This document shows positions 8,767 to 17,954 of a DNA stretch of 64,000 bases, in pieces. The notes under the pieces are model-generated. The model was not told the origin of the DNA, searched no databases, and was given only the letters and a program-made list of their open reading frames with translations. Numbering within the stretch: position 1 is the first letter of the stretch; each line of letters begins with the position of its first letter. Position numbers and translations under genes: made by a program. Source of the DNA: an uncultured Opitutia bacterium (GTDB lineage Bacteria; Verrucomicrobiota; Verrucomicrobiia; Opitutales; Opitutaceae); NCBI GenBank assembly GCA_903840415.1, contig CAIMFY010000118.1, forward strand, positions 173,745-237,744. The letters run 5' to 3'.

Positions 8767-9378
8767 ATGAAAAAATCCGATATCGAGGCCTCCCTGGCAG
8801 CGCTCCAGAAAACCGCCTCCCGTTTGAAAACCTTGGGATCTGAACTTAACGATGCCCAACGAGACCGCAATCAACTGAAAGCTGCCGTAGTTGAAATCGG
8901 CGAGCCCAGCTACAAGGACGACGCAGCGATCCTTCGGCTCTCCACGGCGAACAAAAAGATTGAATTGTGCGAGCGGACGATTGCTCGCCTATCCGATCAG
9001 ATGGCTGAACTAATCGTCGGGCAAGCCAACGCGCGCATCGACGAGTGCGCCCCGATTGTCGCCACCCTCTTGGAGGGCGAACTCGACAGGCGGCGTGAAA
9101 CCATCGCTACGGTGCTCGTGCCGTTCTGTGAGTCCGCTGATGAAGCCAATGAGGTCGCCGAGCAAACGTCATCTTACGCAGTTGGTGCCGCAAAAAGGCG
9201 CTTTTTTTGTTCGATGACAACAAACCTACACATGAACGGAATCGCGAGTCTGCCGGAGGTCAGTGAGGCACTTGCGAAAATTGAGGCGGTGTTGACCGGC
9301 TATCTCAAGGATAGCGCGAACCTTCAGAAATTTATCGCGTTCTATCCGCCTTGCGAGCGCGAATCCCGCCGCCTCTAA
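8767..9378 (+). CDS. Coiled-coil protein of unknown function
   Basis: A 203-residue, highly charged and mainly helical protein. Heptad-like stretches cover about residues 5-95 (SLAALQKTASRLKTLGSELNDAQRDRNQL and onward). I recognise no domain. It is too dissimilar in visible sequence to call Mu Gam, although a coiled-coil DNA-end protein would suit this position. It starts 10 nt after the HTH gene and is probably co-transcribed with it. Confidence 0.55.
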   Translation: MKKSDIEASLAALQKTASRLKTLGSELNDAQRDRNQLKAAVVEIGEPSYKDDAAILRLSTANKKIELCERTIARLSDQMAELIVGQANARIDECAPIVATLLEGELDRRRETIATVLVPFCESADEANEVAEQTSSYAVGAAKRRFFCSMTTNLHMNGIASLPEVSEALAKIEAVLTGYLKDSANLQKFIAFYPPCERESRRL

Positions 9379-9497
9379 GCCGAACTATCGTCCGCCTTTA
9401 ACCACAAATCTTCATTGGTGTCTTGTTAGTAGTGGCGGGGGTTCGATTGGAAACGAGCCCCCGCCAACCAACCGCAAACCGCCAATCTCCCGCACTC

Positions 9498-10673
9498 ATG
9501 AGCACTCCCAGCCTCTCCCGTTCCTCGCCAACGAAGCTCCTTCCCAATGGCGAATTTCAACTCCCGACTGATGGTTGGATGCAACTTTTCCCGTATGGCG
9601 AGGTGCGTGCGCCCGTGGAAAATCCAGATGGCAAAGAAGTGTCCGTGGTGCAAGTTTTGGACAGCATCTCAGCCGACAATCTACTCGTTGCGTTTAATGA
9701 CGCGGCGAAAACGCCAAACTTCGGCGGCGTGCTTGTGGACTTCGATCACTTTTCGATGGACACGGATAAGGAATCGCGCGCCGCGATGTGGATCGAACAA
9801 CTCGAAAAACGCGCGGACGGAATGTGGTTCAAGGCCCGTGTTACAGACAGCGGTCGCGCCGCCCTTCGCGGTGGCGACTATCGGTTTATCTCCCCGGTGT
9901 TCGATGTTCCAAGCAAACAATACCAGCCGGGTCAGCGGGTGCGCCCGATCAGCCTGGAGAGCGCGGGCCTGACGAACGATCCGCGCATCAAAGGTGGCGT
10001 TCCAATTTCAAACCGCAGCGCGTCCTCTGTTGTCACGGTGGCCACGTCAGCGTCACCGGATGAGGCGGCCATGAACGAGGCCCGCGATCTCGTGGCAGAA
10101 ATGGATGCGATGACGCGATACAACGACAATAGCCAACAGCCAGGAGACCCGGCGCTGATCGACCGGCGCGCGAATCGTATTCTGAAGCGGGCCCAGGAGA
10201 TCAGGAATAGTGGTGCGGGCGGATGGGAGCGCGCATGGAAGTCCGCCAGTAGCGAACACGACTCGGCAGTTAATCACGCGCAAAAAATGCTTGCTGGCGG
10301 CGGCGGAATTTTGCCGGAGCACGCTGGGCGCTCTCCCTTGGAGCACGCGAAAAAACTGCGAAAAGGAGTTACAAACCGTAGCCGTCGCGGTGAACGGGAA
10401 GCGGCGGCCCGCGAAGTCATTCAGAGCGGCATGGCAGCGGTCAACGACATCGCAAAATCTATCTTTATAAAAGGCACGAAATTCTCTTGGTCGGAAGCGT
10501 TGCGACGCGCGATTAACGACTACAACACGAGCCGAATAAACCCAGTCTCTATTGGGGAAGTGGACGCTCGAACGATTGCTAATCGCGCCACGCAGATTTG
10601 TCGCGAGGAAAATATCTCCTACGTCCGTGCGTTTCGCAAAGCCGGCGAAGAACTCGGGGTAGCACCACAATAG
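9498..10673 (+). CDS. Mu gpI-like prohead protease/scaffold protein
   Basis: The first ~175 residues match the pattern of Mu-like I proteins: LPTDGWMQLFPYGEV, VLVDFDHFS, AAMWIEQLEKRADGMWFKARVTDSGRAALRGGDYRFISPVF, and SLESAGLTNDPRI. In Mu-like phages this protein matures the capsid and its C-terminal part acts as scaffold. Here the last ~200 residues are basic and do not look like a classic scaffold. ATG 9498 is preferred over TTG 9423, which adds 25 residues of unfamiliar sequence. No capsid gene follows, so the biological target is missing. Confidence 0.7.
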   Translation: MSTPSLSRSSPTKLLPNGEFQLPTDGWMQLFPYGEVRAPVENPDGKEVSVVQVLDSISADNLLVAFNDAAKTPNFGGVLVDFDHFSMDTDKESRAAMWIEQLEKRADGMWFKARVTDSGRAALRGGDYRFISPVFDVPSKQYQPGQRVRPISLESAGLTNDPRIKGGVPISNRSASSVVTVATSASPDEAAMNEARDLVAEMDAMTRYNDNSQQPGDPALIDRRANRILKRAQEIRNSGAGGWERAWKSASSEHDSAVNHAQKMLAGGGGILPEHAGRSPLEHAKKLRKGVTNRSRRGEREAAAREVIQSGMAAVNDIAKSIFIKGTKFSWSEALRRAINDYNTSRINPVSIGEVDARTIANRATQICREENISYVRAFRKAGEELGVAPQ

Positions 10674-10676
10674 GCC

Positions 10677-10976
10677 ATGCAAAAAATTCGCATCCGATCA
10701 CCACTCGATCTTCTTCCGCTGCATGTGAAGCAGCAGCTTACAGCGTGGCTGACGACAGGCGGGTCGCACGGGCATGGGATGACCTACACCGAAGCGAAGG
10801 CGAGGCTCCTGGCAGAATACGGCGTGCGGGCGCAGGAAGGTGCATTGTGCCGGTATTTTCGGCGCACTCAGCGCCTTACTGCGGAGAAGGTCGATGCCGT
10901 GCTCTCACCTGACAACTCGACTCTCACCGTAACCATCAACGTCAGGCTCAACCAAAAAAACACCGAGGAATCATGA
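10677..10976 (+). CDS. Small HTH protein, possible Mu gp27-like small terminase
   Basis: A 99-residue protein with SPLDLLPLHVKQQLTAWLTTGG, then TYTEAKARLLAEYG and ALCRYFRR. This order (D-LP-V-L, then an HTH ending in a conserved xLxRY) resembles the DUF3486 / Mu gp27 small terminase family. The match is by eye only. It starts 3 nt after the I-like gene and overlaps the next gene by 4 nt (ATGA). No large terminase partner is present. Confidence 0.45.
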   Translation: MQKIRIRSPLDLLPLHVKQQLTAWLTTGGSHGHGMTYTEAKARLLAEYGVRAQEGALCRYFRRTQRLTAEKVDAVLSPDNSTLTVTINVRLNQKNTEES

Positions 10977-11263
10977 AACAGAATCACACGGCCGAAAAAT
11001 CCAAGAGTGAAATCGCAACCTTCGTCGTGAAAGACGACGCGATGCAACCGGACTTTATTCCGGGCGATTGCATTCTCGTCACGCCATCCCAAAAGCCGCG
11101 CACCGGAAAGCCTGTCGTTGCGAAATTCGCGGATGGGAAACTCGCTTTTGGACTCCTCAAAAGTTTCACCGCTCGCAGCCTTCGGCTCTCGCCGTGCCCA
11201 GGGATCGACCATGGGCGGATTCTCTGGGTTCACCCTGTAACGGCTCTTATCCGCGCTGTGTAG
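10973..11263 (+). CDS. LexA/S24-fold protein lacking the nucleophile serine
   Basis: A 96-residue protein consisting only of an S24-peptidase-like fold: VVKDDAMQPDFIPGDCILVTP, then KPVVAKFADGKLAFGLLKSF and ILWVHPVTALIR. Classical members have a serine in the 'DSMxP' motif; here it is Ala (DAMQP). Self-cleavage is therefore unlikely. No HTH domain is fused. It overlaps the preceding gene by 4 nt, so it is probably translated by coupling. Confidence 0.6.
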   Translation: MKQNHTAEKSKSEIATFVVKDDAMQPDFIPGDCILVTPSQKPRTGKPVVAKFADGKLAFGLLKSFTARSLRLSPCPGIDHGRILWVHPVTALIRAV

Positions 11264-11275
11264 ATCGCCTCCGTC

Positions 11276-11569
11276 ATGCAATCCAACTATCCTTTAATCG
11301 ATGAAATCACGCAGCGCTTTGACGAGATCGCGTTGGCTTATGAGCAGATCAACAAGAAACTTGCCGCGAGCACGGAGCTTCGCGCGCTCAGTGAAAAAGT
11401 AGTATGGGCTAGCAGCGCGATTCCCAAGCCCATCGACCCACAGGCAATGGAAAAGATGGCTGAACTCATCGCCGCTTATCACGGGACGTGGAATCAAATG
11501 ACCGCATGTCCCTTGGTTAAATTCGCACTCGTGCCGGTCGCAGTGCTCCGACGCGATCACATGAATTAG
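11276..11569 (+). CDS. Hypothetical protein of the Mu-like element
   Basis: A 97-residue, mostly helical protein (LIDEITQRFDEIALAYEQINKKLA) ending in basic residues. No family is recognised. It is tightly spaced between the S24-like gene and the tape-measure gene, all on one strand, and is probably part of the same transcript. Confidence 0.5.
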   Translation: MQSNYPLIDEITQRFDEIALAYEQINKKLAASTELRALSEKVVWASSAIPKPIDPQAMEKMAELIAAYHGTWNQMTACPLVKFALVPVAVLRRDHMN

Positions 11570-11593
11570 TCGCCATCCGAATGCCAACCCGCG

Positions 11594-13597
11594 ATGAGTA
11601 ATTCACCTGCCAGACTCGACATACTGGTCGATATTCAGGCACGGCTTGACGAGCTTCGCCAAGCGCAGACGGAATTCCGCAAGACGAAGAATGAGGCCGA
11701 GAGCTTTGGCTCGATCCTGCGCGAGGGTCTTCACATCGGCACCGGCATGCAGATGGCTGCGACCGCAATCGAAGCGATAAGGGAAGCGATTCGGGAGACG
11801 ATTGGCGAGGCCATCCGTTTCGCAGGCGCAATTCAGGACCAGAGTCAGGCGCTCGGCATGACGACCACTGCGCTACAAGTGCTCTCGCTAGAATTTAAGG
11901 AGGCTGGTGCCGACGCTGGCCGTCTCTTCGAGGCTGTTAGCACACAAACGCGCGGCCTCGCGGAGGCACGCGATACTAGCAGCGGCGCTGCCGCTGCCTA
12001 TCGGCAGCTTGGATTGAGTGCTTCCGAAATTGAACTGCTTCCTATCGAGCAGAGGCTCATTGCCGTCGCGCGAGCGGTCAAAAATTCCTCCGACCAAACG
12101 ACAGCGTTTGCAGCCGCCTCCCAACTCCTCGGTGCGCGCGGCCTGCCACAGATGCTTGCAGCACTCGACAAACTCGGGCGCGAAGGCGTGGCGGCCGTCA
12201 CGCAATTTCACGAGCGGGCTGGTGAGATAATGTCTGAGGAAACCATTACGCGACTCGACGCGGCAGAGAAGCAATGGGGCAGATTTTGGCATACGATGGT
12301 AATTGGCACCGGCGAAACACTCGGGTTCGTGAATCGTCTCGTTGACTCGTTAAAGCAAATGCCCGGTGAGACCTTAGCCGCGTTGGCCGGAGCCATCGGG
12401 AGCGGCGGCACTCCCATCGCAGTCGGCAATCTCATTGGAGTGGTCGCGAAAAATACGACACCGGTTTTAACGGCCAATCCGACCGCTCCGAAGACGCCCG
12501 GTTCAACGTTCGATTCGGCGGCTCTAAAAGCAGCTGCGGCACAGGCGGATAAACTCAAAAGCGAAGGCGAGACGATCCGGCAATCGGTATTGCCGGCCTA
12601 TGAGAAATATGCCGAGACATTAGCCCATCTTGACGTTGTTCATCAGGCGGGAGCCATCTCCCTTATGACCTGGATTAAGGCCTCTGCTGCAGCGAAAGAC
12701 GAACTAATCAAGAGCGTCACCGACCCTGCCGTGGCAGTCCTTCAGGAGCAGGGCCGGGCTGTCACCGAATCTGTCCTTACGCCGGCAGAAATTTTCGGTA
12801 AGCGCCTTCGGGAGTTGGGCCGACTCTACGATGAGCACGTCATTACGCTGGATACCTTCAACCGTGCCACGGCGGCTGCGAATAAAAAGTATGAGGAGGA
12901 CACTGCGCCCCCTACGCCGCCACCTCTTCTTAAGCTTCGACCCAGCGGCGTAAAAGAGGGCATGCAGAATTGGTTGGATCAGACTGGCACCATCGGCAAC
13001 CAGGTGGCAACGACGATGGGCGGAGCAATCGGCCAATCCGTCGCGATTCTCACCAACGGTATCACGGGGTTGCTTGAGAAAACGAAATCACTTGGCCAAG
13101 TCGCGCAGGAAATGGGCGCGATGTTTGTCCAATCGCTCATCCAGATGACCGTTCAAGCCCTCGCGTTAGCAGTAGTGATGGGCGTCCTCAACGTGCTCAC
13201 AGGTGGCTCAATCGCGGCCGGCGGTTTCGCGGGCGGCTTCATGAAGGCCTTTGGTTTCGCCGATGGCGGCTATACTGGCGGCGGTGGAAAATATGAGCCC
13301 GCTGGCATCGTGCATCGTGGCGAATACGTCATGCCTCAAGAGGTGGTAAATCGCGTGGGCACCCCCACGCTCGATCTAATGCGGTTCAATCGAGGATTCC
13401 CCGGCCTCGGCACCGCGCGCTCCTCGATTGCGTCGGGCCAGAGCGCGGGCTACACGCCGGTCGAGAACCGGCCGCAGCGGCTGCTCGTCTATGTCGATTC
13501 GCAGCAGCAACTCGACACGCTCACGCGCAATCCGCGCTTCGAGAACATCGTTGTCGATGTGGGCAAACGGCGGCGCGGCGAAATTTTTTCCGTATGA
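11594..13597 (+). CDS. Phage tail tape-measure-like protein
   Basis: A 667-residue protein with the tape-measure layout. The N-terminus is helical ([22 protein letters not shown]) and is followed by a conserved-looking block, [20 protein letters not shown]... A hydrophobic Ala/Gly-rich segment near residues 520-555 ([23 protein letters not shown]) precedes a C-terminal DGGYTGGGG...[17 protein letters not shown] block, which is very typical of tape-measure proteins. It would set tail length and cross the host membrane. No tail-tube, sheath or baseplate genes accompany it. It overlaps the next gene by 4 nt. Confidence 0.8.
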   Translation: MSNSPARLDILVDIQARLDELRQAQTEFRKTKNEAESFGSILREGLHIGTGMQMAATAIEAIREAIRETIGEAIRFAGAIQDQSQALGMTTTALQVLSLEFKEAGADAGRLFEAVSTQTRGLAEARDTSSGAAAAYRQLGLSASEIELLPIEQRLIAVARAVKNSSDQTTAFAAASQLLGARGLPQMLAALDKLGREGVAAVTQFHERAGEIMSEETITRLDAAEKQWGRFWHTMVIGTGETLGFVNRLVDSLKQMPGETLAALAGAIGSGGTPIAVGNLIGVVAKNTTPVLTANPTAPKTPGSTFDSAALKAAAAQADKLKSEGETIRQSVLPAYEKYAETLAHLDVVHQAGAISLMTWIKASAAAKDELIKSVTDPAVAVLQEQGRAVTESVLTPAEIFGKRLRELGRLYDEHVITLDTFNRATAAANKKYEEDTAPPTPPPLLKLRPSGVKEGMQNWLDQTGTIGNQVATTMGGAIGQSVAILTNGITGLLEKTKSLGQVAQEMGAMFVQSLIQMTVQALALAVVMGVLNVLTGGSIAAGGFAGGFMKAFGFADGGYTGGGGKYEPAGIVHRGEYVMPQEVVNRVGTPTLDLMRFNRGFPGLGTARSSIASGQSAGYTPVENRPQRLLVYVDSQQQLDTLTRNPRFENIVVDVGKRRRGEIFSV

Positions 13598-13887
13598 AGC
13601 TCGATTTTGCCACAGCGTTTCCGAAAATCAGACTGGAGACACGGACGTCTTTTGGCGTTCCCGAAACGGCGCGCCTATTCGGAATCTGCGACAAGCAAGT
13701 TATTGACCTGATTGAAGAGGGCTCAATTGACGCAATCAATATCGCCCGGAAGAACAAACCCGGCTCGAAAATGGCTTGGCGTATTCCGGTCGCCACACTC
13801 GTCCAATTTATTGAAGAACGGTCCAGCCTCGCCGAGCAAACGGAGGCGTCCGTTGGCCAAATGCGCACTGGAGGTCGCCGTGGGTAG
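13594..13887 (+). CDS. MerR/excisionase-type HTH protein
   Basis: A 97-residue protein with a winged-helix 'HTH_17' pattern: [57 protein letters not shown]. Such proteins bind DNA as excisionases or regulators. It is the last gene of the leftmost block (ATGA overlap with the tape-measure gene), and sits upstream of the transposase promoter region, so control of transposition genes is possible but inferred. Confidence 0.6.
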   Translation: MKLDFATAFPKIRLETRTSFGVPETARLFGICDKQVIDLIEEGSIDAINIARKNKPGSKMAWRIPVATLVQFIEERSSLAEQTEASVGQMRTGGRRG

Positions 13888-14163
13888 GCTCGGCAGCAGA
13901 TTTTCGTTTTGCAGGCCTTGCAGCCAGCCTTGCAGCCGTCCTGCGCGGATGATCGGCACCGTCTCTTCCCACTTTTTCAGCTCTCCGCCAGATTTTGGGG
14001 AAAAACGGAACGACCTGCTACAATTACTCACTTTGAATTCTCTATCTGCAACATTTTCACCGACGCGACTCGTTGCTAAAATCGCAACCGCAGGGCTTTT
14101 CGTGGTGGCAATGGGCCGCCGGGGACATGATGCCCCGTGGACACTCAGAGAGGCGGTGTCATC
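13888..14163 (+). promoter_or_regulatory. Control region upstream of the transposase
   Basis: A 276-nt gene-free stretch. A possible sigma-70 promoter is TTGGGG (13995-14000) with TACAAT (14019-14024), spacer 18. Other features are a direct repeat CCTTGCAGCC (13916-13925 and 13928-13937) and a 5-bp GC hairpin (14120-14137) just ahead of the start codon. No protein is credible here. Confidence 0.4.
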
Positions 14164-16299
14164 ATGAAATGGGAGCGCATCGCACTCCGTGCCCGTGAGC
14201 ACGCGCACAAGGTCCGGCAGGCACTTGCCAGCGCGCTTGAGTTGCACAGCTCCGGCAAATGGGGGAAGCCGGAAATCGAGGCGGCCGGGCTCCGGGACTA
14301 CGCCAGAATTTTCGGCCACAGCATCAACGCGCGCACATTCTGGCGCATCTTCGACCGCACGCTTGAACGTGATGGTGGCGCCGGCGATTTCAGAAACTTG
14401 GAGTTGTATCTGCCGTTTATCGTGACCGCGAGAAAGGCACCTCCGGCGTTTGAACGCGCGGCTGCCGATCTGCCGGAGCTGGCAGCCGCCGTGCTCCGCG
14501 TCGAAAATCCAAATGCGCTCACGCCGGCCGAGTCGCAACTCGTGTGGCTCGGAGCATGCAGCGAATGTAAGCGGGTCCAGGAAGCCGGGGCTCCCGCGCA
14601 CAAAGCACGGAAACTCGTGTTGCGCGCGCTGGCCGCGAGCGGCTTGGAACTGGCGCACACGCCGCGGGCGCTTCGCGTTACATTCGCCCGAAAGCTGGAG
14701 CGTTGGATCGAGGGCGGCTACGCTCCCGACGCGGTGCGAGATCAACGCGCGGAGCAGAGCGGTAATTACCGGGCGCTCCCCATCTCCGATGACGACCGCA
14801 AGACGCTCACGGCGCGAGCGCTCTCGGGTGGCCTCGCGAAGGCATGGCGCGAAACTCATGCCGTCGGCAAACTCTCAGCCGAAGCCGTGCAAACTTACAT
14901 CGCCAATCCTGCGAGCAAGTCCTACGTGCCGCAGCGCGTGCGCGACCTTGTCACGCATGATGTGCGCATACTCTATGACATCCACCACGGTCCGCGACAG
15001 GCGGCGCTCAAAGGCGCTTACATCACGCGTGACTGGTCGGGCGTGGCGCCCGGTGACTGGTATTCCGCGGATGATACGACTTTGCCGCTATACTATTGGG
15101 AAGAAGATGCGGACGGCAGTCCACGAGTGTTACGCGGGCAGTGTCTCGTAATGAACGATTGTCGCACGAACCGCATCCTAGCTTTGGCCCTGCACAGCGA
15201 ACGCAACTATACCGCCAAGGTGATTCGCGGGCTCATCATGCGCACGCATGACACCTACGGCTTGCCACGCGCGGGGTTTTTCTTCGAGCGGGGCACCTGG
15301 GCGAGCGCGAAGATTCTCAAGGGCGCTGCTGATGAAGTGCCGAGCGACGAAACGGAGATCGGTCTCCGTGCGTGGGTGGAATTCAAGCATGCAAAGCCTG
15401 GCAACGCGCGCGCCAAAACAGTGGAGCGCATCATCGGCCTTCTCCAGGTAAAGATGGAGGACCAACCCGGATACTGTGGCCGCAACGAGCAGGTAGAAAA
15501 ATTCGAGCGGCTGCAACGGCAGCTGCTCGATGTGAAGTCCGTTAAAGTCCATCCGAAAGAATTTCTGCTGCATCGCGACGAGTGGATGAAGCGGCTTCAT
15601 GAAATCTGCGACGCCTACAACCACGAGACGCAGCAGGGCCAGATGCTACGCGGACTATCGCCGTGTGAGGCTTGGGACACGCTGTTTGATGCATCCCGAC
15701 CGCTCACGCGGCTTACGGCCGAGACCCGCTACCTTCTTGCGAATCATCGCCGCCCGCTGAAAGTCACGCGCAATGGGATTTGTGTGCAGTTCGGAAAGGA
15801 GCGGCACCACTTCCGCAATGAAATCACTGGCCGATTGATCGGCCGCACCGTCCAAGTGTATTTCAACCCCGATGACATGAGCAGCATCTTTATTAAGCTG
15901 GCGACCGGGGACAAGACCGCCGCAGTCATTCCTGCTGAGCCGGTGACTCCCGCGATGACAGCGACTCGCGAGGAAATGCAGGCTGCGCAGGCCAGCGTCG
16001 CAGCGCACAATCGTCCAGCGCGCACTCTCTACCAGGAGATCAAGCCCTATTTTCCCAAAAACGGCCCAGCGCCTTTCCGTCGTGTTGTTGCCGATGAGGC
16101 CAGTGTCGAACTCGGTCGCGATATCGCAGCCGACCAGGCCGCCGTGCGCGCAACGCAAGCCGGCTCAGGAAACACGGATCGGAAACTCGCGAACTTACGG
16201 CGCCGGTTCGGCAAGACGGACACGCAGGACACAGTATCCCGCGAGGCGCAACTTGAGGGCTACAAACTGCTGGAGGATGCCAACACCGATGCCCACTAG
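14164..16299 (+). CDS. Mu-type DDE transposase
   Basis: A 711-residue protein. N-terminal ~260 residues are helical and should bind the element ends. The retroviral-integrase-fold core follows: first acidic residue in DWYSADDTT (Asp303), second position GFFFERGTW (Glu375 where most relatives have Asp), and third in KTVERIIGLLQ (Glu421). Downstream residues YNHETQQGQMLRGLSPCEAW match the Mu C-terminal region. It catalyses strand transfer of the element. ATG 14164 is preferred over GTG 14137, which lies within a hairpin. The gene overlaps the MuB-like ATPase by about 20 nt. Confidence 0.85.
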   Translation: MKWERIALRAREHAHKVRQALASALELHSSGKWGKPEIEAAGLRDYARIFGHSINARTFWRIFDRTLERDGGAGDFRNLELYLPFIVTARKAPPAFERAAADLPELAAAVLRVENPNALTPAESQLVWLGACSECKRVQEAGAPAHKARKLVLRALAASGLELAHTPRALRVTFARKLERWIEGGYAPDAVRDQRAEQSGNYRALPISDDDRKTLTARALSGGLAKAWRETHAVGKLSAEAVQTYIANPASKSYVPQRVRDLVTHDVRILYDIHHGPRQAALKGAYITRDWSGVAPGDWYSADDTTLPLYYWEEDADGSPRVLRGQCLVMNDCRTNRILALALHSERNYTAKVIRGLIMRTHDTYGLPRAGFFFERGTWASAKILKGAADEVPSDETEIGLRAWVEFKHAKPGNARAKTVERIIGLLQVKMEDQPGYCGRNEQVEKFERLQRQLLDVKSVKVHPKEFLLHRDEWMKRLHEICDAYNHETQQGQMLRGLSPCEAWDTLFDASRPLTRLTAETRYLLANHRRPLKVTRNGICVQFGKERHHFRNEITGRLIGRTVQVYFNPDDMSSIFIKLATGDKTAAVIPAEPVTPAMTATREEMQAAQASVAAHNRPARTLYQEIKPYFPKNGPAPFRRVVADEASVELGRDIAADQAAVRATQAGSGNTDRKLANLRRRFGKTDTQDTVSREAQLEGYKLLEDANTDAH

Positions 16300-17809
16300 A
16301 CGCCAAGACCCTGACTCGCGGGAGTTCCGGCAGGACGCGTTCGCTTCGTCCGCCGAACACGAGCGCGGCATCCTGGGCAACCTCGTGGCGGCCCGTTGCC
16401 ACAAATTAACCGACAAAAACGAGATCGCCATGCTTTGGTGGCTTCAACAAATCTCGTGGCGCGAGGGTGGGCTGGAGGCATTCGGCCATGATTTTATGGA
16501 AGCGAACCCCGAGAGGTTCAGCACGCCATCCATGGCGAAATACGGCACCCGGCCGGGGCAAATTTATCAGGCTGAGCAGGTGCGCCAGGTGCGCAAGGAA
16601 CTGGGCTCAGTTAGGGGCGCGTCATTTCTGCTGAAAGGGGAGACCGGGTTCGGTGTCTCCATGATGGATTTAATTGGGGACTGCCCGTGGCGAGACAACG
16701 TTCGTGACCATGCGCGGGAAAATCCAACATCATATCCCGCCTCGGCTTTCGTTGAGGAGTGCTCCATGTCGGACCAGGGGTTCGCTGACAAACTCAAGCA
16801 TGCGTTGGTTGATCCGTCCGACCTCACCATTCAGCGCGGGCTATGGAATTGCCCAACACTGCGAGAGGGACTGGAGGCATGGCGTAAACGTGAGATTGAG
16901 GCCGCGCGCGGTCGAATCGTAGAGACCGCTGTCACACGGCAGATCGCGGAAGAATTGGATTTCGCGTTGGAGACGAGGAGCTTCATCCTGATTGAGGGCC
17001 GGGAGCGCATCGGAAAGAGCGAAGGTGCTTGTTGGTGGTGCGATCAGCATCCAGGCCAAGTAATCTACGTGCGGCTGGAGCCGGGGTCAGATGAGACGAC
17101 TTTGTATCGGTCGATTGCCCGGCGGATCGGCACGGCATGTTCCTATCAGCGCAAGGCCGTCGAGATGCGCGCGCGAATTCAGGACGCGTTGCAGGGCGGT
17201 CACGTAATGCTCGTGCTCGACGAGGCCCACTTTATATGGCCACAAAGTAATCGCTGTCAGGGCAGCATCCCGAAGCGAATGGACTGGGTTCGCACCGCCT
17301 TGGTGGATTTTGGCGTGCCGGTTGCGCTGATCAGCACGCCCCAGCATTTCGCGCGGCAATGTGACCGATTCCGCAAGGCGGGATGGAATGCGAATCAAGT
17401 CCAGGGTCGGTTGGCGCGCACGGTGTCGTTGCCTGAGTCCATTGATTCGAACGACGCGGTGGCGGTGGCTCGGTCTTATTTCCCTGGCATCCCGGACCGC
17501 TTTATCAAGCGGCTCGCCGGCGTCGCGCTACTGTCCGTCGCCCGGCTTACCATGTTTTCGCACATGCGCAAGCGCGTCGATTTTCTCGCATCACGGCGTG
17601 CCGGACTAACCGAGTCCGAGCTGCTTGAGGTCGCGCTGGCCGAGATTTCGGCGCCCGGAGGTGTCGCCAACCCCAAGCCCTCCGCAGCCGTTGCAGAGTC
17701 GCTGCAAAGCCCGCGCAGGGGCGTTGCCGCTGACCTTTCCGAAGGTGAACAGATGCCGAAAAATCGGCTTTCTCAGGCCGCTCACGAATTAACGCCGAGC
17801 ATCGTCTAA
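16277..17809 (+). CDS. MuB/TniB-like AAA+ ATPase, transposition target selector
   Basis: A 510-residue protein with Walker A GRERIGKS (residues 241-248) and Walker B VMLVLDEAHF (310-319). The ~200 residues before the ATPase are of unrecognised fold and longer than in Mu B. Mu B-type ATPases bind DNA, recruit the transposase and impose target immunity. ATG 16277 overlaps the transposase stop by 23 nt. ATG 16289, also in frame, has the better-spaced GGAGG (16272-16276), so either could be used. The C-terminal ~60 residues look disordered. Confidence 0.82.
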   Translation: MPTPMPTRRQDPDSREFRQDAFASSAEHERGILGNLVAARCHKLTDKNEIAMLWWLQQISWREGGLEAFGHDFMEANPERFSTPSMAKYGTRPGQIYQAEQVRQVRKELGSVRGASFLLKGETGFGVSMMDLIGDCPWRDNVRDHARENPTSYPASAFVEECSMSDQGFADKLKHALVDPSDLTIQRGLWNCPTLREGLEAWRKREIEAARGRIVETAVTRQIAEELDFALETRSFILIEGRERIGKSEGACWWCDQHPGQVIYVRLEPGSDETTLYRSIARRIGTACSYQRKAVEMRARIQDALQGGHVMLVLDEAHFIWPQSNRCQGSIPKRMDWVRTALVDFGVPVALISTPQHFARQCDRFRKAGWNANQVQGRLARTVSLPESIDSNDAVAVARSYFPGIPDRFIKRLAGVALLSVARLTMFSHMRKRVDFLASRRAGLTESELLEVALAEISAPGGVANPKPSAAVAESLQSPRRGVAADLSEGEQMPKNRLSQAAHELTPSIV

Positions 17810-17920
17810 GAGCAATCTAATCGCTTTCAACTGCCTCGCATCATCCTCGATTGAAAAATCAGGCAGATGCGGGGCGAAACCGTTTGTGCTGATTCCTAGG
17901 ACAAACGTTCGCTCGAAAGA

Positions 17921-17937
17921 GCACAAATTATCCGCGA
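17921..17937 (-). repeat. Element right-end repeat R1
   Basis: GCACAAATTATCCGCGA, the inverted counterpart of L1 with one internal change. It lies 111 nt after the ATPase stop and 18 nt before the chromosomal LacI gene. A 7-bp inverted repeat (CGTTTGT 17881-17887, ACAAACG 17901-17907) lies just inside the end. Confidence 0.75.
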
Positions 17938-17954
17938 CGATACACGGCTGAAAA

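Larger units (their letters stand above)
7402..17937. mobile_element. Mu-like transposable element / remnant prophage (~10.5 kb)
   Basis: Boundaries are set by matching end sequences: TCGCGGATAAGTTGTGC at 7402 and its inverted counterpart GCACAAATTATCCGCGA ending at 17937. Inside lie a repressor-like HTH gene facing left, a small HTH gene, an I-protease-like gene, a small HTH/terminase-like gene, a LexA-fold gene, a tape-measure gene, a MerR-like HTH gene, and a Mu-type DDE transposase with a MuB-like ATPase. Genes for large terminase, portal, major capsid, tail sheath and lysis are not seen. Mu itself has A and B next to ner at the left end; here they sit at the right end. I see no 5-bp target duplication at the proposed boundaries, so the true ends may differ by a few bases. 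Confidence 0.8.

Noticed and set aside
8767..9378. Mu Gam-like protein
   Set aside because: Position and coiled-coil character would fit, but I could not see Gam-specific sequence, so it is left unassigned.
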